In this document: positions 1 through 6,980 of the stretch, piece after piece
Numbering within the stretch: the first letter of the stretch is position 1
Layout: each line of letters begins with the position of its first letter
DNA from: Candidatus Omnitrophota bacterium
GTDB lineage: Bacteria; Omnitrophota; Gorgyraeia; B26-G9
NCBI GenBank assembly: GCA_023136735.1
Contig: JAGLQQ010000178.1
Location: 1-18,889 of the forward strand
Direction: 5' to 3'
DNA: 18,889 bases
Program-made: the position numbers and the translations under genes
Notes under the pieces: generated by a model
Told to the model about the DNA's origin: nothing
Databases searched by the model: none
What the model saw: the letters and a program-made list of their open reading frames with translations, nothing else

Positions 1-129
1 GAAAGAACCCTTAAAACTAATAAAACCAACAAAATAACCTGGCGGCCTCCAGAGGATCATCCTTGGAGAAATCAGCCTTATAAAAAAAGAATCGCGCTAT
101 CAAAGCAGGAGACTTTAAAAGTTGTTTAA
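1..129 (+). CDS. Probable C-terminal end of a transposase (partial)
   Basis: The frame is open from the first base of the window to a TAA at 127-129, giving 42 residues with no start inside the window. The translation is basic and contains the string TWRPPEDHPWRNQPYKKR. A Pro-Pro-x-x-His-Pro-Trp-Arg stretch near the end is, from memory, typical of the C-termini of several integrase-core (DDE) transposases, including ISNCY-like ones. This is the only reason for the call, and no catalytic residues are in view. The stop is followed by about 35 bases and then a TTGACA at 161-166, whose complement reads TGTCAA and could be an element end. An antisense 43-codon frame (148 down to 17) competes for the same DNA. 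Identification rests on one motif, so it is tentative. Confidence 0.35.
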   Translation, partial: ERTLKTNKTNKITWRPPEDHPWRNQPYKKRIALSKQETLKVV

Positions 130-182
130 AAACCCTAAAACCGGACATTCTTACTTTGGCTTGACATTTAATTTTTTTCTAC

Positions 183-211
183 TTGACATGCATGGTAACT
201 CATGATATATT
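183..211 (+). promoter_or_regulatory. Sigma70-type promoter of rplM-rpsI
   Basis: TTGACA at 183-188 is a perfect -35 box. TATATT at 206-211 is a near-perfect -10 box, and the spacer is exactly 17 bases. Transcription should begin near 218, leaving a leader of about 60 bases before the rplM ATG at 278. A second TTGACA lies at 161-166 but has no -10 box at a usable distance. Confidence 0.75.
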
Positions 212-277
212 TTTTACCTATTGTTTGTATTTACTTTATGTGATAAAAAATTAAATTTGAAAAATTGGCAGGTTGTT

Positions 278-706
278 ATGAAAACATTTATGAAAAGACC
301 CGAAGACGTAAAGAGGGCATGGTTTATTATTGACGCGCAGGGAAAAACCCTTGGGCGAATGTCTACTAAGATTGCTATGATTCTCAGAGGTAAAAACAAA
401 GCGGAGTATACTCCTCATGTTGATACAGGAGATCATGTTATTGTTATTAATGCCGAAAAAGTGTTTGTGACCGGCAAGAAGCTTACAGATAAGAAATATC
501 AGACTTATTCCGGATATCCGGGTGGGCAGAAGGAATACAGTTTAGAAACAATGTTAAAGACTAAACCTGAAGAAGTAATCAGACATGCGGTTAAAGGCAT
601 GCTTCCGAAAAACAGCTTGGGCAGACAGATGCTTACAAAGCTGAAAGTGTATAAAGGCAGCGAGCATCCACATGTTGCTCAGTGTCCTCAGGAACTAAAA
701 ATATAA
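278..706 (+). CDS. rplM: 50S ribosomal protein L13
   Basis: L13 is an early-assembling protein of the large ribosomal subunit and binds 23S rRNA. The 142-residue product matches the usual bacterial length exactly. It opens with MKTFMKRPEDVKRAWFIIDA, closely parallel to E. coli L13 (MKTF..KPE.VKR.W..VDA), and has the family blocks GKTLGRMST, AEYTPHVDTGDHVIVINA and, near residues 105-118, VKGMLPKNSLGRQM. The ATG at 278 is chosen over an in-frame ATG at 221. The upstream start would add 19 residues absent from the family and would sit almost on the predicted transcription start. CAGG at 269-272 is a weak ribosome-binding site. The gene pairs with rpsI as in most bacteria, across a gap that holds a hairpin element. 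Confidence 0.97.
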   Translation: MKTFMKRPEDVKRAWFIIDAQGKTLGRMSTKIAMILRGKNKAEYTPHVDTGDHVIVINAEKVFVTGKKLTDKKYQTYSGYPGGQKEYSLETMLKTKPEEVIRHAVKGMLPKNSLGRQMLTKLKVYKGSEHPHVAQCPQELKI

Positions 707-720
707 ATCACACATATAGA

Positions 721-767
721 CACAAATCAAACACGAATATTCACGAATTTATTCGTGTTAATTTGTG
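721..767 (+). repeat. Long hairpin element between rplM and rpsI
   Basis: CACAAAT (721-727) and AACACGAAT (730-738) are exactly complementary, in reverse order, to ATTTGTG (761-767) and ATTCGTGTT (751-759). This gives 16 base pairs with a 2x1 internal bulge and a 12-base loop. The loop repeats the CACGAAT word, so the element also looks like a tandem of degenerate 10-11-base units. It ends 30 bases before the rpsI ribosome-binding site and has no U-tract, so a dispersed palindromic repeat or RNA-processing site is more likely than a terminator. Confidence 0.7.
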
Positions 768-809
768 AATTAGCCGAACAAAGTGAGGCTAATTAAAGGA
801 GGTATTATT

Positions 810-1205
810 TTGGTTAAAGAAGCAAGGTATTGTGCTACAGGTAGAAGAAAAGAAGCCGTTGCCAGAGTAGAGTTAAAACCAGGCAAGGGAGAATTCGTCG
901 TCAATAAAAGGTTGCTTGAGAGCTATTTTGGAAGAGAAGTTTCCAGAATGCTTATTAAACAGCCGTTGATTGTCGTTAACCTGTTGAGCAAATTTAATGT
1001 AAGTGCTAATGTTTGCGGCGGCGGTCTTTCCGGACAAGCCGGGGCGATATGCCATGGTATAGCCAGAGCCTTACTTAAATATGATGCCAATCTGAAACCG
1101 ATATTGAAAAAAGGACATTTTCTTACCCGCGATTCTCGCATGAAGGAACGTAAAAAGCCCGGGCAGAAGGGCGCTCGTGCACGCTTCCAGTGGTCAAAAC
1201 GATAA
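810..1205 (+). CDS. rpsI: 30S ribosomal protein S9
   Basis: S9 sits in the head of the small ribosomal subunit, and its C-terminal tail reaches the P-site tRNA. The sequence shows the family pattern in order: TGRRKEAVARV near the start, NKRLLESYFGRE, GGGLSGQAGAICHGIARALL, TRDSRMKERKKPGQKGARARFQ, and the conserved ending SKR. I place the start at a TTG (810-812), because GGAGGT at 798-803 lies six bases upstream and the 131-residue product matches the normal length (130 in E. coli). A GTG at 783 in the same frame would add nine residues (MRLIKGGII) encoded partly by the ribosome-binding site itself, so it is unlikely. The gene is co-transcribed with rplM. Confidence 0.96.
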   Translation: MVKEARYCATGRRKEAVARVELKPGKGEFVVNKRLLESYFGREVSRMLIKQPLIVVNLLSKFNVSANVCGGGLSGQAGAICHGIARALLKYDANLKPILKKGHFLTRDSRMKERKKPGQKGARARFQWSKR

Positions 1206-1478
1206 GCAATATCAGCGTTTTGTTCAATTCTCTCAAAGCAAGATACAGAAGATTAGTCTGTCTATTTGCTTAAAACTCACAACTTATTTGTATTACATAT
1301 GTTACGCTAAAAATCTTTTTTTTTGCGCTGAGAGTGACTAAAATCTAGAATAATTTTCAAGATATGTATCAATGACTGCAAGCTATTTTACAATAGCGTG
1401 TTACACATATATATGTTTTCCTGAATTTTAAGGCATTTTCAAAAAGGCTCATCAGAGGGAGTCCCGTCGAAAAATGTA
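1206..1478. other. Gene-free gap after rpsI with weak secondary structure
   Basis: No convincing gene is present. The stretch holds an imperfect hairpin (1236-1241 AAGCAA and 1245-1249 ACAGA against 1257-1261 TCTGT and 1266-1271 TTGCTT) with no U-tract after it. A run of T lies at 1316-1324. CTCTCA (1230-1235) could pair with TGAGAG (1329-1334). CGCTA (1305-1309) has a distant partner TAGCG (1394-1398), with related ATATGT and ACATAT words outside each arm. The rplM-rpsI transcript probably ends here, but no classic terminator can be drawn. Confidence 0.4.
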
Positions 1479-1507
1479 TTGACGTTTTGATGAAATTAGT
1501 TTATAAT
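1479..1507 (+). promoter_or_regulatory. Strong promoter of the arginine block
   Basis: TTGACG (1479-1484) and TATAAT (1502-1507) are separated by exactly 17 bases, close to the ideal sigma70 promoter. The expected start near 1514 leaves a leader of roughly 55 bases before argC. That is too short for a T-box or a classic leader-peptide attenuator. No clear ArgR operator (paired TGAATnnnnATTCA-like sites) is visible. Confidence 0.8.
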
Positions 1508-1568
1508 ACTTTTTTATCTCAGGTTAACTATATAGCTTAAAGCAATTAAATAATTGAGGGTCAAAATT

Positions 1569-2588
1569 ATGATAAAGGCAGCCATAATCGGAGCAACCGG
1601 ATACGCAGGTGAAGAGCTAATAAAAATATTGCTTAATCATCCGGAAATAGAAATTTGTAATCTTGTCGCGAAAATAGAAAGAAGTACTCCGATCAGCAGT
1701 ATTTTTCCTTGGTTGGAGAATAGGCTTGATCTTGAATGTAATAGCCAAATTGATGTTGAAGCAATCTCGAAAAACAGCGATGTGATCTTTCTTGCGTTGC
1801 CTCATAGGGTATCCATGGATATTGCGCCGAGTTTTCTAAGTGCGGGAATGAAAGTAATAGATTTCAGCGCTGATTATAGGCTTAAGGATTTGAATGAATA
1901 TCAGAAGTGGTACGGAGTGGCGCATAAAAGCAAAGAGTTCGTTAAAAACAGCGTATACGGTCTTTGCGAATTGAACAGAGAGAATATTAAAAAAGCACAG
2001 TTAATTGCTAATCCCGGCTGCTACCCGACAGGTGCGATATTGACCTGCGCGCCGTTTTTAAAAGAGGGTATTGTTGAACCGGATATTATTATTGACGCGA
2101 AATCTGGTGCAAGCGGGGCGGGAAGAACTGCTGCTGTATCTTTGCTGTATTCGGAAGTTAATGAGAATTTTAAAGCTTATAAAGTTTGTAATCATCAGCA
2201 CAGCCCCGAGATCACCCAGGAACTTGAAATTCAGGCTAAAGAAAAAGTGCATATAAGTTTTGTGCCGCATTTTTTGCCTATTAGCAGAGGTATCTTAAGT
2301 ACAATATATATGAGCTTGAAGAAAAATGTCTCGGTGTTTGAAGCAGTTGATGTGCTCAAGAAATTTTATCAGGATGAGCCGTTTATCCGGGTAAGGCCCG
2401 CGGATGTTTTTCCGGAAATAAAGGATGTGAGGAACAGCAACTTTTGTGATATTGGTATTAAAATAGACCAGAAGCGGCTTATCGCGGTCGCGGTCATAGA
2501 TAATCTTGTCAAAGGCGCCGCGGGCCAGGCGGTTCAGAACTGCAATATAATGTTCGGACTGGATGAGACTATGGGACTTATGTCATGA
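1569..2588 (+). CDS. argC: N-acetyl-gamma-glutamyl-phosphate reductase
   Basis: ArgC reduces N-acetylglutamyl phosphate to the semialdehyde with NADPH, the third step of arginine synthesis. The Rossmann glycine motif GATGYAGEE is at residues 8-16. The catalytic cysteine is C151 in NPGCYPTG. GASGAGR (180-186) and NHQHSPEI (208-215, with the active-site His) complete the signature. The 339-residue length is normal. The ATG at 1569 has GAGGG eight bases upstream, and I prefer it to the in-frame TTG at 1554, which overlaps that ribosome-binding site. This is the first gene after the strong promoter. Its stop overlaps the argJ start as ATGA, implying translational coupling. Confidence 0.97.
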   Translation: MIKAAIIGATGYAGEELIKILLNHPEIEICNLVAKIERSTPISSIFPWLENRLDLECNSQIDVEAISKNSDVIFLALPHRVSMDIAPSFLSAGMKVIDFSADYRLKDLNEYQKWYGVAHKSKEFVKNSVYGLCELNRENIKKAQLIANPGCYPTGAILTCAPFLKEGIVEPDIIIDAKSGASGAGRTAAVSLLYSEVNENFKAYKVCNHQHSPEITQELEIQAKEKVHISFVPHFLPISRGILSTIYMSLKKNVSVFEAVDVLKKFYQDEPFIRVRPADVFPEIKDVRNSNFCDIGIKIDQKRLIAVAVIDNLVKGAAGQAVQNCNIMFGLDETMGLMS

Positions 2589-3784
2589 AAGAATTGAAAA
2601 AAGGAACAATAAGTACCCCGTTGGGGTTTAAAACCAATGCTCTGAACTGTGGTATGAAAAAAAGCAAACCTGATTTGGCGCTTATTTATTCAATAGTGAG
2701 GGCGCAGTGCGCGGGAGTGTTTACTAAAAATAAGGTAAAGGCAGCTCCTGTAATACTCGGCATGAAAAATTTAAAAGATAATCATGCTCAGGCAATTATT
2801 GTAAATAGCGGTAATGCCAATTGCTGTACTGGTAAGAGAGGGCTGGATGATGCGCTTTTAATCAGCAAGTCTCTTGCAAAAGAGCTAAAATTACCCTCTA
2901 TTGATATTTTGATATCTTCAACCGGAGTTATAGGCAAGTATCTGCCTAAAGAAAAAATAATAAAGTCTTTGCCTAAACTGGTTAGCGGACTCGGATTCAA
3001 TAATGCGCATAAAGCAGTTAAGGCAATAATGACAACTGATACTTTTGCAAAACAAGTTGCGGTTGAAATTAAGATTAAAAATAAAACGGTTACTGTGGCG
3101 GCAATAGCCAAGGGAGCCGGGATGATATGTCCTAATATGGCGACTATGCTGTGCTTTGTTACTACAGATGCTTTGATAAATAAGACGGCACTTACTAAGG
3201 CTTTAAAACTGGTTGTCGATGAAACCTTCAACTGCATCAGTATCGACGGGCAGATGAGCACAAATGATAGTGTTATTATAATGGCCAATGGATTAGCCGC
3301 TAATGCGATGATTGTGGAAAATAGCCGGGAGTTTGAAGTTTTTGCGGGGGCTTTAAAATTTGTATGTCTTGCTCTGGCTAAAATGATTGTAAAAGACGGC
3401 GAGGGAGCGACAAAGTTTATAGAGGTGAATGTTATAGGTGCAAAAAGCAAAAAAGCGGCAAGTACAGCTGCTATGGCCATATCAAACTCAATGCTTGTTA
3501 AAACAATGATGGCCGGAAATAATCCTAACTGGGGGAGAATTCCATCAGCGTTGGGCGCGGCAGATGTTGACTTTGATGTCAATAAGCTGGTATTGACTTT
3601 GCAGAAAAAAATTGTTTTTAAAAATTCAAAGCCTGCTTTAAAGGATCAAAATGTTTTGATTAAGAGCTTAAAGAAAAAAGATATAAATATTACGGCAAAT
3701 CTAAATAATGGAAATTTTGAGCATACTGTTTACAGTAGTGACCTGACGGTAGAGTATGTAAAAGTGAATATGGCTTACAACTAA
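2585..3784 (+). CDS. argJ: Glutamate N-acetyltransferase (ornithine acetyltransferase)
   Basis: ArgJ moves the acetyl group from N-acetylornithine to glutamate, making the acetyl cycle. Bifunctional forms also make N-acetylglutamate from acetyl-CoA. The self-cleavage motif KGAGMICPNMATML spans 176-189, and cleavage is expected between A186 and T187, leaving T187 as the N-terminal nucleophile of the beta chain. The oxyanion-hole motif SSTGVIG is at 111-117, and DLTVEYVKVN near the C-terminus is the usual ending. The 399-residue length is typical. No argA lies in the block, so this enzyme may be bifunctional, but sequence alone cannot show that. A repeat-filled 89-base gap follows. Confidence 0.97.
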   Translation: MKELKKGTISTPLGFKTNALNCGMKKSKPDLALIYSIVRAQCAGVFTKNKVKAAPVILGMKNLKDNHAQAIIVNSGNANCCTGKRGLDDALLISKSLAKELKLPSIDILISSTGVIGKYLPKEKIIKSLPKLVSGLGFNNAHKAVKAIMTTDTFAKQVAVEIKIKNKTVTVAAIAKGAGMICPNMATMLCFVTTDALINKTALTKALKLVVDETFNCISIDGQMSTNDSVIIMANGLAANAMIVENSREFEVFAGALKFVCLALAKMIVKDGEGATKFIEVNVIGAKSKKAASTAAMAISNSMLVKTMMAGNNPNWGRIPSALGAADVDFDVNKLVLTLQKKIVFKNSKPALKDQNVLIKSLKKKDINITANLNNGNFEHTVYSSDLTVEYVKVNMAYN

Positions 3785-3789
3785 CTTTA

Positions 3790-3869
3790 GTTCAGCCAGT
3801 GAGCCGGTTAACCAGTTGGCCGGTAAACGCATAACTGGCAAACTGGCAACTGGCAACTGGAGAACTGAA
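3790..3869 (+). repeat. Heptamer repeat tract AACTGGC before argB
   Basis: AACTGGC-type units start at 3833, 3841, 3848, 3855 and 3863, so the spacing is 8, 7, 7 and 8 bases. The last two units have drifted to AACTGGA and AACTGAA. The preceding 40 bases hold the complementary words CCAGT and CCAGTT, together with GCCGG and its complement CCGGT, so the tract can fold back on itself. It fills nearly the whole argJ-argB gap. Confidence 0.7.
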
Positions 3870-3873
3870 TTTT

Positions 3874-4758
3874 ATGATCAAAGAAGCTTCAAAAAAAGTA
3901 GATATTTTAATAGAGGCATTGCCTTATATAAGACAGTTTTACAAGAAAGTTGTTGTTATTAAGTATGGAGGCAGCGCGGTTGAACAATCAGAGCTTAATC
4001 ATTCTATACTTGAAGATATTACTTTTATGAATCATGTTGGGATTCATCCGGTTATTGTTCACGGGGCTGGACCGTTTATAACCAAAAGGATGAAGGACTT
4101 AGGCGTTGAAGTAAGGTTTGTAAACGGTATGAGAGTTACGGATGAAAAAACGCTTAATATCGTTAATCAGGCGCTGAGTGAAGTAAATAAAGACATTGTC
4201 AGAGAACTTAAATCAAAAGGCAATGAAGCTAAGGGATTTGTCGGGAAAAACGGAGAGCTTATTAGTGCTAAGAAGAAAAATTTAGGTGCTGATGTCGGAT
4301 ATGTAGGAGATATTATTGGATTTGACAGCCAGCTGATATATAGTCTGCTGCATTCAAAGATGATCCCTGTTATCGCTCCTATGGGAGTCGGTGAGGATGG
4401 ACAGCTTTATAATCTTAATGCGGATACCGTAGCTGCTGAGATATCTGTGGCTATGGATGCGGAAAAACTTGTTTTACTGACAAATGTACGCGGAATAATG
4501 AAAGATATCGATGACCCTGAATCGCTGCTTTCAACGGTTACTTTGGAAGAGTTGGAAAAATTATTTGAAAGCAAGGTGATCAAAGGCGGCATGCAGCCAA
4601 AAGTGGAAGCATGTCGGTTTGCAGCAGTTCGTGGAGTACATAAAACACATATTATAGATGCCCAGATACTTCATGCGCTTTTGCTTGAGATATATACTGA
4701 TAAAGGTATCGGTACTCAGATAGTAAAAAATGATAAAAAAGTAGTAAAGAAAATTTAA
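3874..4758 (+). CDS. argB: N-acetylglutamate kinase
   Basis: ArgB phosphorylates N-acetylglutamate with ATP, the second and usually regulated step of arginine synthesis. It has the amino acid kinase fold: the phosphate-binding KYGGS (30-34), the substrate loop VHGAGPFI (62-69), NADTVAAE near 188 and KGGMQPKVEAC near 240. An N-terminal helix of about 25 residues precedes the kinase core, and the C-terminus has H.LLLEIYTDKGIGTQI. In this family those two features mark the hexameric, arginine-inhibited class, so feedback inhibition by arginine is likely. The substrate loop reads GAG where GGG is usual. The ribosome-binding site GGAG (3859-3862) lies 11 bases upstream inside the repeat tract. The 294-residue length is normal. 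Confidence 0.97.
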   Translation: MIKEASKKVDILIEALPYIRQFYKKVVVIKYGGSAVEQSELNHSILEDITFMNHVGIHPVIVHGAGPFITKRMKDLGVEVRFVNGMRVTDEKTLNIVNQALSEVNKDIVRELKSKGNEAKGFVGKNGELISAKKKNLGADVGYVGDIIGFDSQLIYSLLHSKMIPVIAPMGVGEDGQLYNLNADTVAAEISVAMDAEKLVLLTNVRGIMKDIDDPESLLSTVTLEELEKLFESKVIKGGMQPKVEACRFAAVRGVHKTHIIDAQILHALLLEIYTDKGIGTQIVKNDKKVVKKI

Positions 4759-4774
4759 AAGAGGGTAAAAAAAG

Positions 4775-5953
4775 ATGGATGCTAAAAAAGTAATTAATAT
4801 TTACAATGAATATGTAATGCCTAATTATACACGCAAAGGATTGGTTATAAAGAAAGCAAAGGGCAGCTGGGTTTATTCTGCCGATGGGAAGAAGTATCTT
4901 GATTTTTTCCCGGGTTGGGCAGTAAGCGGTCTTGGGCATTGTCATAAACGTGTAGTAAAGGCCGTGCAGAAGCAGGCAGCGAAAGTAATGCATGTTTCAA
5001 ATAATTACTACAATGAAGTTCAGGGAGAGCTTGCGCAAAAGCTTTCGCTTAATTCTTTTGGCGGAAAAGTTTTTTTCTGTAATTCAGGAGCTGAAGCAAA
5101 TGAAGCGGCTTTTAAACTTGCCAGGGCTTTCGGAAACCCTCAGCGTAATGAAGTAATAACCGCGCATAGTTCTTTTCACGGTAGAACGCTTGCCTGTACT
5201 GCTGCTACAGGACAGGATAAATGTAAACTCGGATTTGAACCTCTGCCTGCAGGATTTAAGAGCGTTCCTTTTAATGATAAAGAAGCGTTAAAAGTAGCGG
5301 TTAGTGATAAAACAGCAGCAATCATGATAGAGTTGATACAGGGTGAAGGCGGTATCAAGGTCGCCGAAGGTAGTTATGTGAGATTTATTCGGGATTTATG
5401 CGATAAGAACAATATGCTTTTTATCGTTGATGAAGTTCAAACCGGAATGGGGCGGACGGGGAAAATGTTTGCTTATCAGCATTATGGTCTTGAGCCGGAC
5501 ATTATAACATTAGCCAAAAGCCTGGGTGGAGGTATGCCGATTGGAGCAACCATCGTGCAGAAAAGGATAGCGGGAACTCTGCGTCCTGGTATGCATGCCT
5601 CAACATTCGGAGGTAACCCGGTAGCTTGCTCAGGAGCCTTGGGTGTTTTCGAGGCAATAGAAAAGGAACAGCTCTTGAAAAATACAGTGCAGATGGGGAC
5701 TATCTTGCGCAATGAGCTGATAAAATTAAAAGGGAAATATCCCCTTATAAGACAGATCAGGGGCATGGGTTTGATGCTTGGGGTTGAGCTTATTGTGAAT
5801 GGGCCAAAAGCTTATGAATATTGTTTTGCGAAAGGACTGCTTATAAACTGCACACAGGATAATACGCTTAGAATAATGCCATCAATGGCGGTTACGAAAA
5901 AAGAGATAATGTTCGCTATGAAAACTTTGGAAAAAGCGATCAGCAGGTGTTAA
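4775..5953 (+). CDS. argD: Acetylornithine aminotransferase
   Basis: ArgD is a PLP enzyme that transfers an amino group from glutamate to N-acetylglutamate semialdehyde. It is a class III (subgroup II) aminotransferase. CNSGAEANEAA (102-112) holds the phosphate-binding Ser-Gly-Ala, SFHGRT (133-138) stacks on the cofactor, VDEVQTG (218-224) has the Asp that contacts the pyridine nitrogen, and K248 in LAKSLGGGMPIGA is the Schiff-base lysine. The 392-residue length is usual. GAGGG lies ten bases before the ATG. Some ArgD enzymes also act on succinyl-diaminopimelate, but a separate aminotransferase sits in the lysine block, so that role is probably not needed here. Confidence 0.96.
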   Translation: MDAKKVINIYNEYVMPNYTRKGLVIKKAKGSWVYSADGKKYLDFFPGWAVSGLGHCHKRVVKAVQKQAAKVMHVSNNYYNEVQGELAQKLSLNSFGGKVFFCNSGAEANEAAFKLARAFGNPQRNEVITAHSSFHGRTLACTAATGQDKCKLGFEPLPAGFKSVPFNDKEALKVAVSDKTAAIMIELIQGEGGIKVAEGSYVRFIRDLCDKNNMLFIVDEVQTGMGRTGKMFAYQHYGLEPDIITLAKSLGGGMPIGATIVQKRIAGTLRPGMHASTFGGNPVACSGALGVFEAIEKEQLLKNTVQMGTILRNELIKLKGKYPLIRQIRGMGLMLGVELIVNGPKAYEYCFAKGLLINCTQDNTLRIMPSMAVTKKEIMFAMKTLEKAISRC

Positions 5954-5986
5954 AAATATTAAAAGGATTAAGAACAGGAAAATATT

Positions 5987-6916
5987 ATGAATAAAGATCT
6001 AATATCAGGGTTTGACTTAAGTGTGAGTGATATTAACGCGATTTTCAGCTTGACTAAGAAACTAAAAAGGAAAAAAATCAGCAAAGCTCTTTCAGGTAAA
6101 ACAGTCGGGCTTGTGTTTCAAAAGCCGTCTGTTAGAACCAGAGTATCCTTTGAGGTAGGCGCAAGGCAGCTAGGTGCAGACTGTTTGTATCTTGCTCCGC
6201 AGGATATTAATCTAGGATCAAGAGAACCGATAAAAGATGTCGCCCGGGTGCTTTCAAGATATCTTGATGCTATTATCGCCAGGACTTTTTCTCATACTCA
6301 TATTCTTGAGCTGGCACGCTATGCAAAGGTGAGTGTGATAAACGGATTGAGTGATCTGTATCATCCGGCTCAGGGATTGGCGGATATTTATACCCTAATT
6401 GAAAAAGCAGGAAAATGTAAAGGCAAGAAGCTTGTTTTTATCGGTGATGGAAATAATGTGGTGCATTCTCTTGCGGCCCTTAGCGCAAAATTAGGACTTA
6501 ACTTTTCACTGGCTACCCCCAAAGGGTATGAACCGGATAAAAAGATTTGGGCGCAAGCGTTATCAATTGCTAAAAAGACAGGATCTAAAATAGAGCATGG
6601 TTATGATGCTAAAGCGGCGCTCAAAGGCGCGGATTTTGTTTATACTGATGTTTGGACTTCTATGGGGCAGGAAAAAGAAAGAAAAAAACGCTTAAAGGAT
6701 TTTAGAAGATTTCAGATTAATGCTAAATTGCTTAAGGCTGTTGGAAAAAAATATTCTATTATGCATTGTATGCCGGTACATAGAGGTGAAGAGATAACAG
6801 ATGATGTTATTGAATCAAAAAATTCTGTAGTTTTTGATCAAGCCGAGAACAGACTGCATGTGCAAAAAGCAGTGATGGCACTGTTGCTGAAGCAGCAAGT
6901 AAAAAGTAAAAAGTAA
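5987..6916 (+). CDS. argF: Ornithine carbamoyltransferase
   Basis: ArgF joins carbamoyl phosphate to ornithine to make citrulline. The carbamoyl-phosphate motif SVRTR is at 48-52, within PSVRTRVSFEVGARQLGA. HPAQ is at 126-129. The ornithine-binding SMG (225-227, in DVWTSMGQE) separates it from aspartate and acetylornithine carbamoyltransferases, and the catalytic HCMP loop is at 260-263. The length of 309 is normal, but the last residues (QVKSKK) and the stop codon are encoded by a GTAAAAA repeat tract, so the C-terminal tail was probably reshaped by that repeat. AGGA lies seven bases upstream of the ATG. Confidence 0.97.
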   Translation: MNKDLISGFDLSVSDINAIFSLTKKLKRKKISKALSGKTVGLVFQKPSVRTRVSFEVGARQLGADCLYLAPQDINLGSREPIKDVARVLSRYLDAIIARTFSHTHILELARYAKVSVINGLSDLYHPAQGLADIYTLIEKAGKCKGKKLVFIGDGNNVVHSLAALSAKLGLNFSLATPKGYEPDKKIWAQALSIAKKTGSKIEHGYDAKAALKGADFVYTDVWTSMGQEKERKKRLKDFRRFQINAKLLKAVGKKYSIMHCMPVHRGEEITDDVIESKNSVVFDQAENRLHVQKAVMALLLKQQVKSKK

Positions 6917-6919
6917 AAA
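6899..6919 (+). repeat. Three exact GTAAAAA heptamers across the argF stop codon
   Basis: Units at 6899-6905, 6906-6912 and 6913-6919 are identical, and a related GTAAAAAAA follows near 6936. The argF TAA lies inside the third unit. Seven is not a multiple of three, so gain or loss of a unit would shift the frame of the argF tail. Confidence 0.75.
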
Positions 6920-6980
6920 GAAGAGCTTAAAAACAAGTAAAAAAAGATTTTTCTCGCTACTTATAAAAAGGAAAATTAAA

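Noticed and set aside
17..148. 43-codon - strand frame (MSGFRVFKQLLKSPALIARF...) near the left edge
   Set aside because: It has only a weak ribosome-binding site and no known family, and it overlaps the + frame with a transposase-like tail. It cannot be excluded fully.
221..277. Upstream ATG for rplM
   Set aside because: It adds 19 residues not found in L13 and would start within a few bases of the predicted transcription start.
783..809. Upstream GTG for rpsI
   Set aside because: The added codons include the ribosome-binding site GGAGGT itself, and the TTG at 810 gives the normal S9 length.
1508..1568. T-box, leader peptide or ArgR operator before argC
   Set aside because: The leader is about 55 bases, with no T-box motif, no arginine-rich mini-frame and no clear paired operator half-sites.
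2788..3582. 264-codon open frame on the - strand inside argJ
   Set aside because: It lies wholly antisense to a certain gene, has no recognisable motifs, and its Ala/Ile/Ser/Leu-rich product is what antisense reading of argJ codons yields.
3790..3869. CRISPR array
   Set aside because: The units are seven bases long and contiguous, with no spacers and no cas genes nearby.
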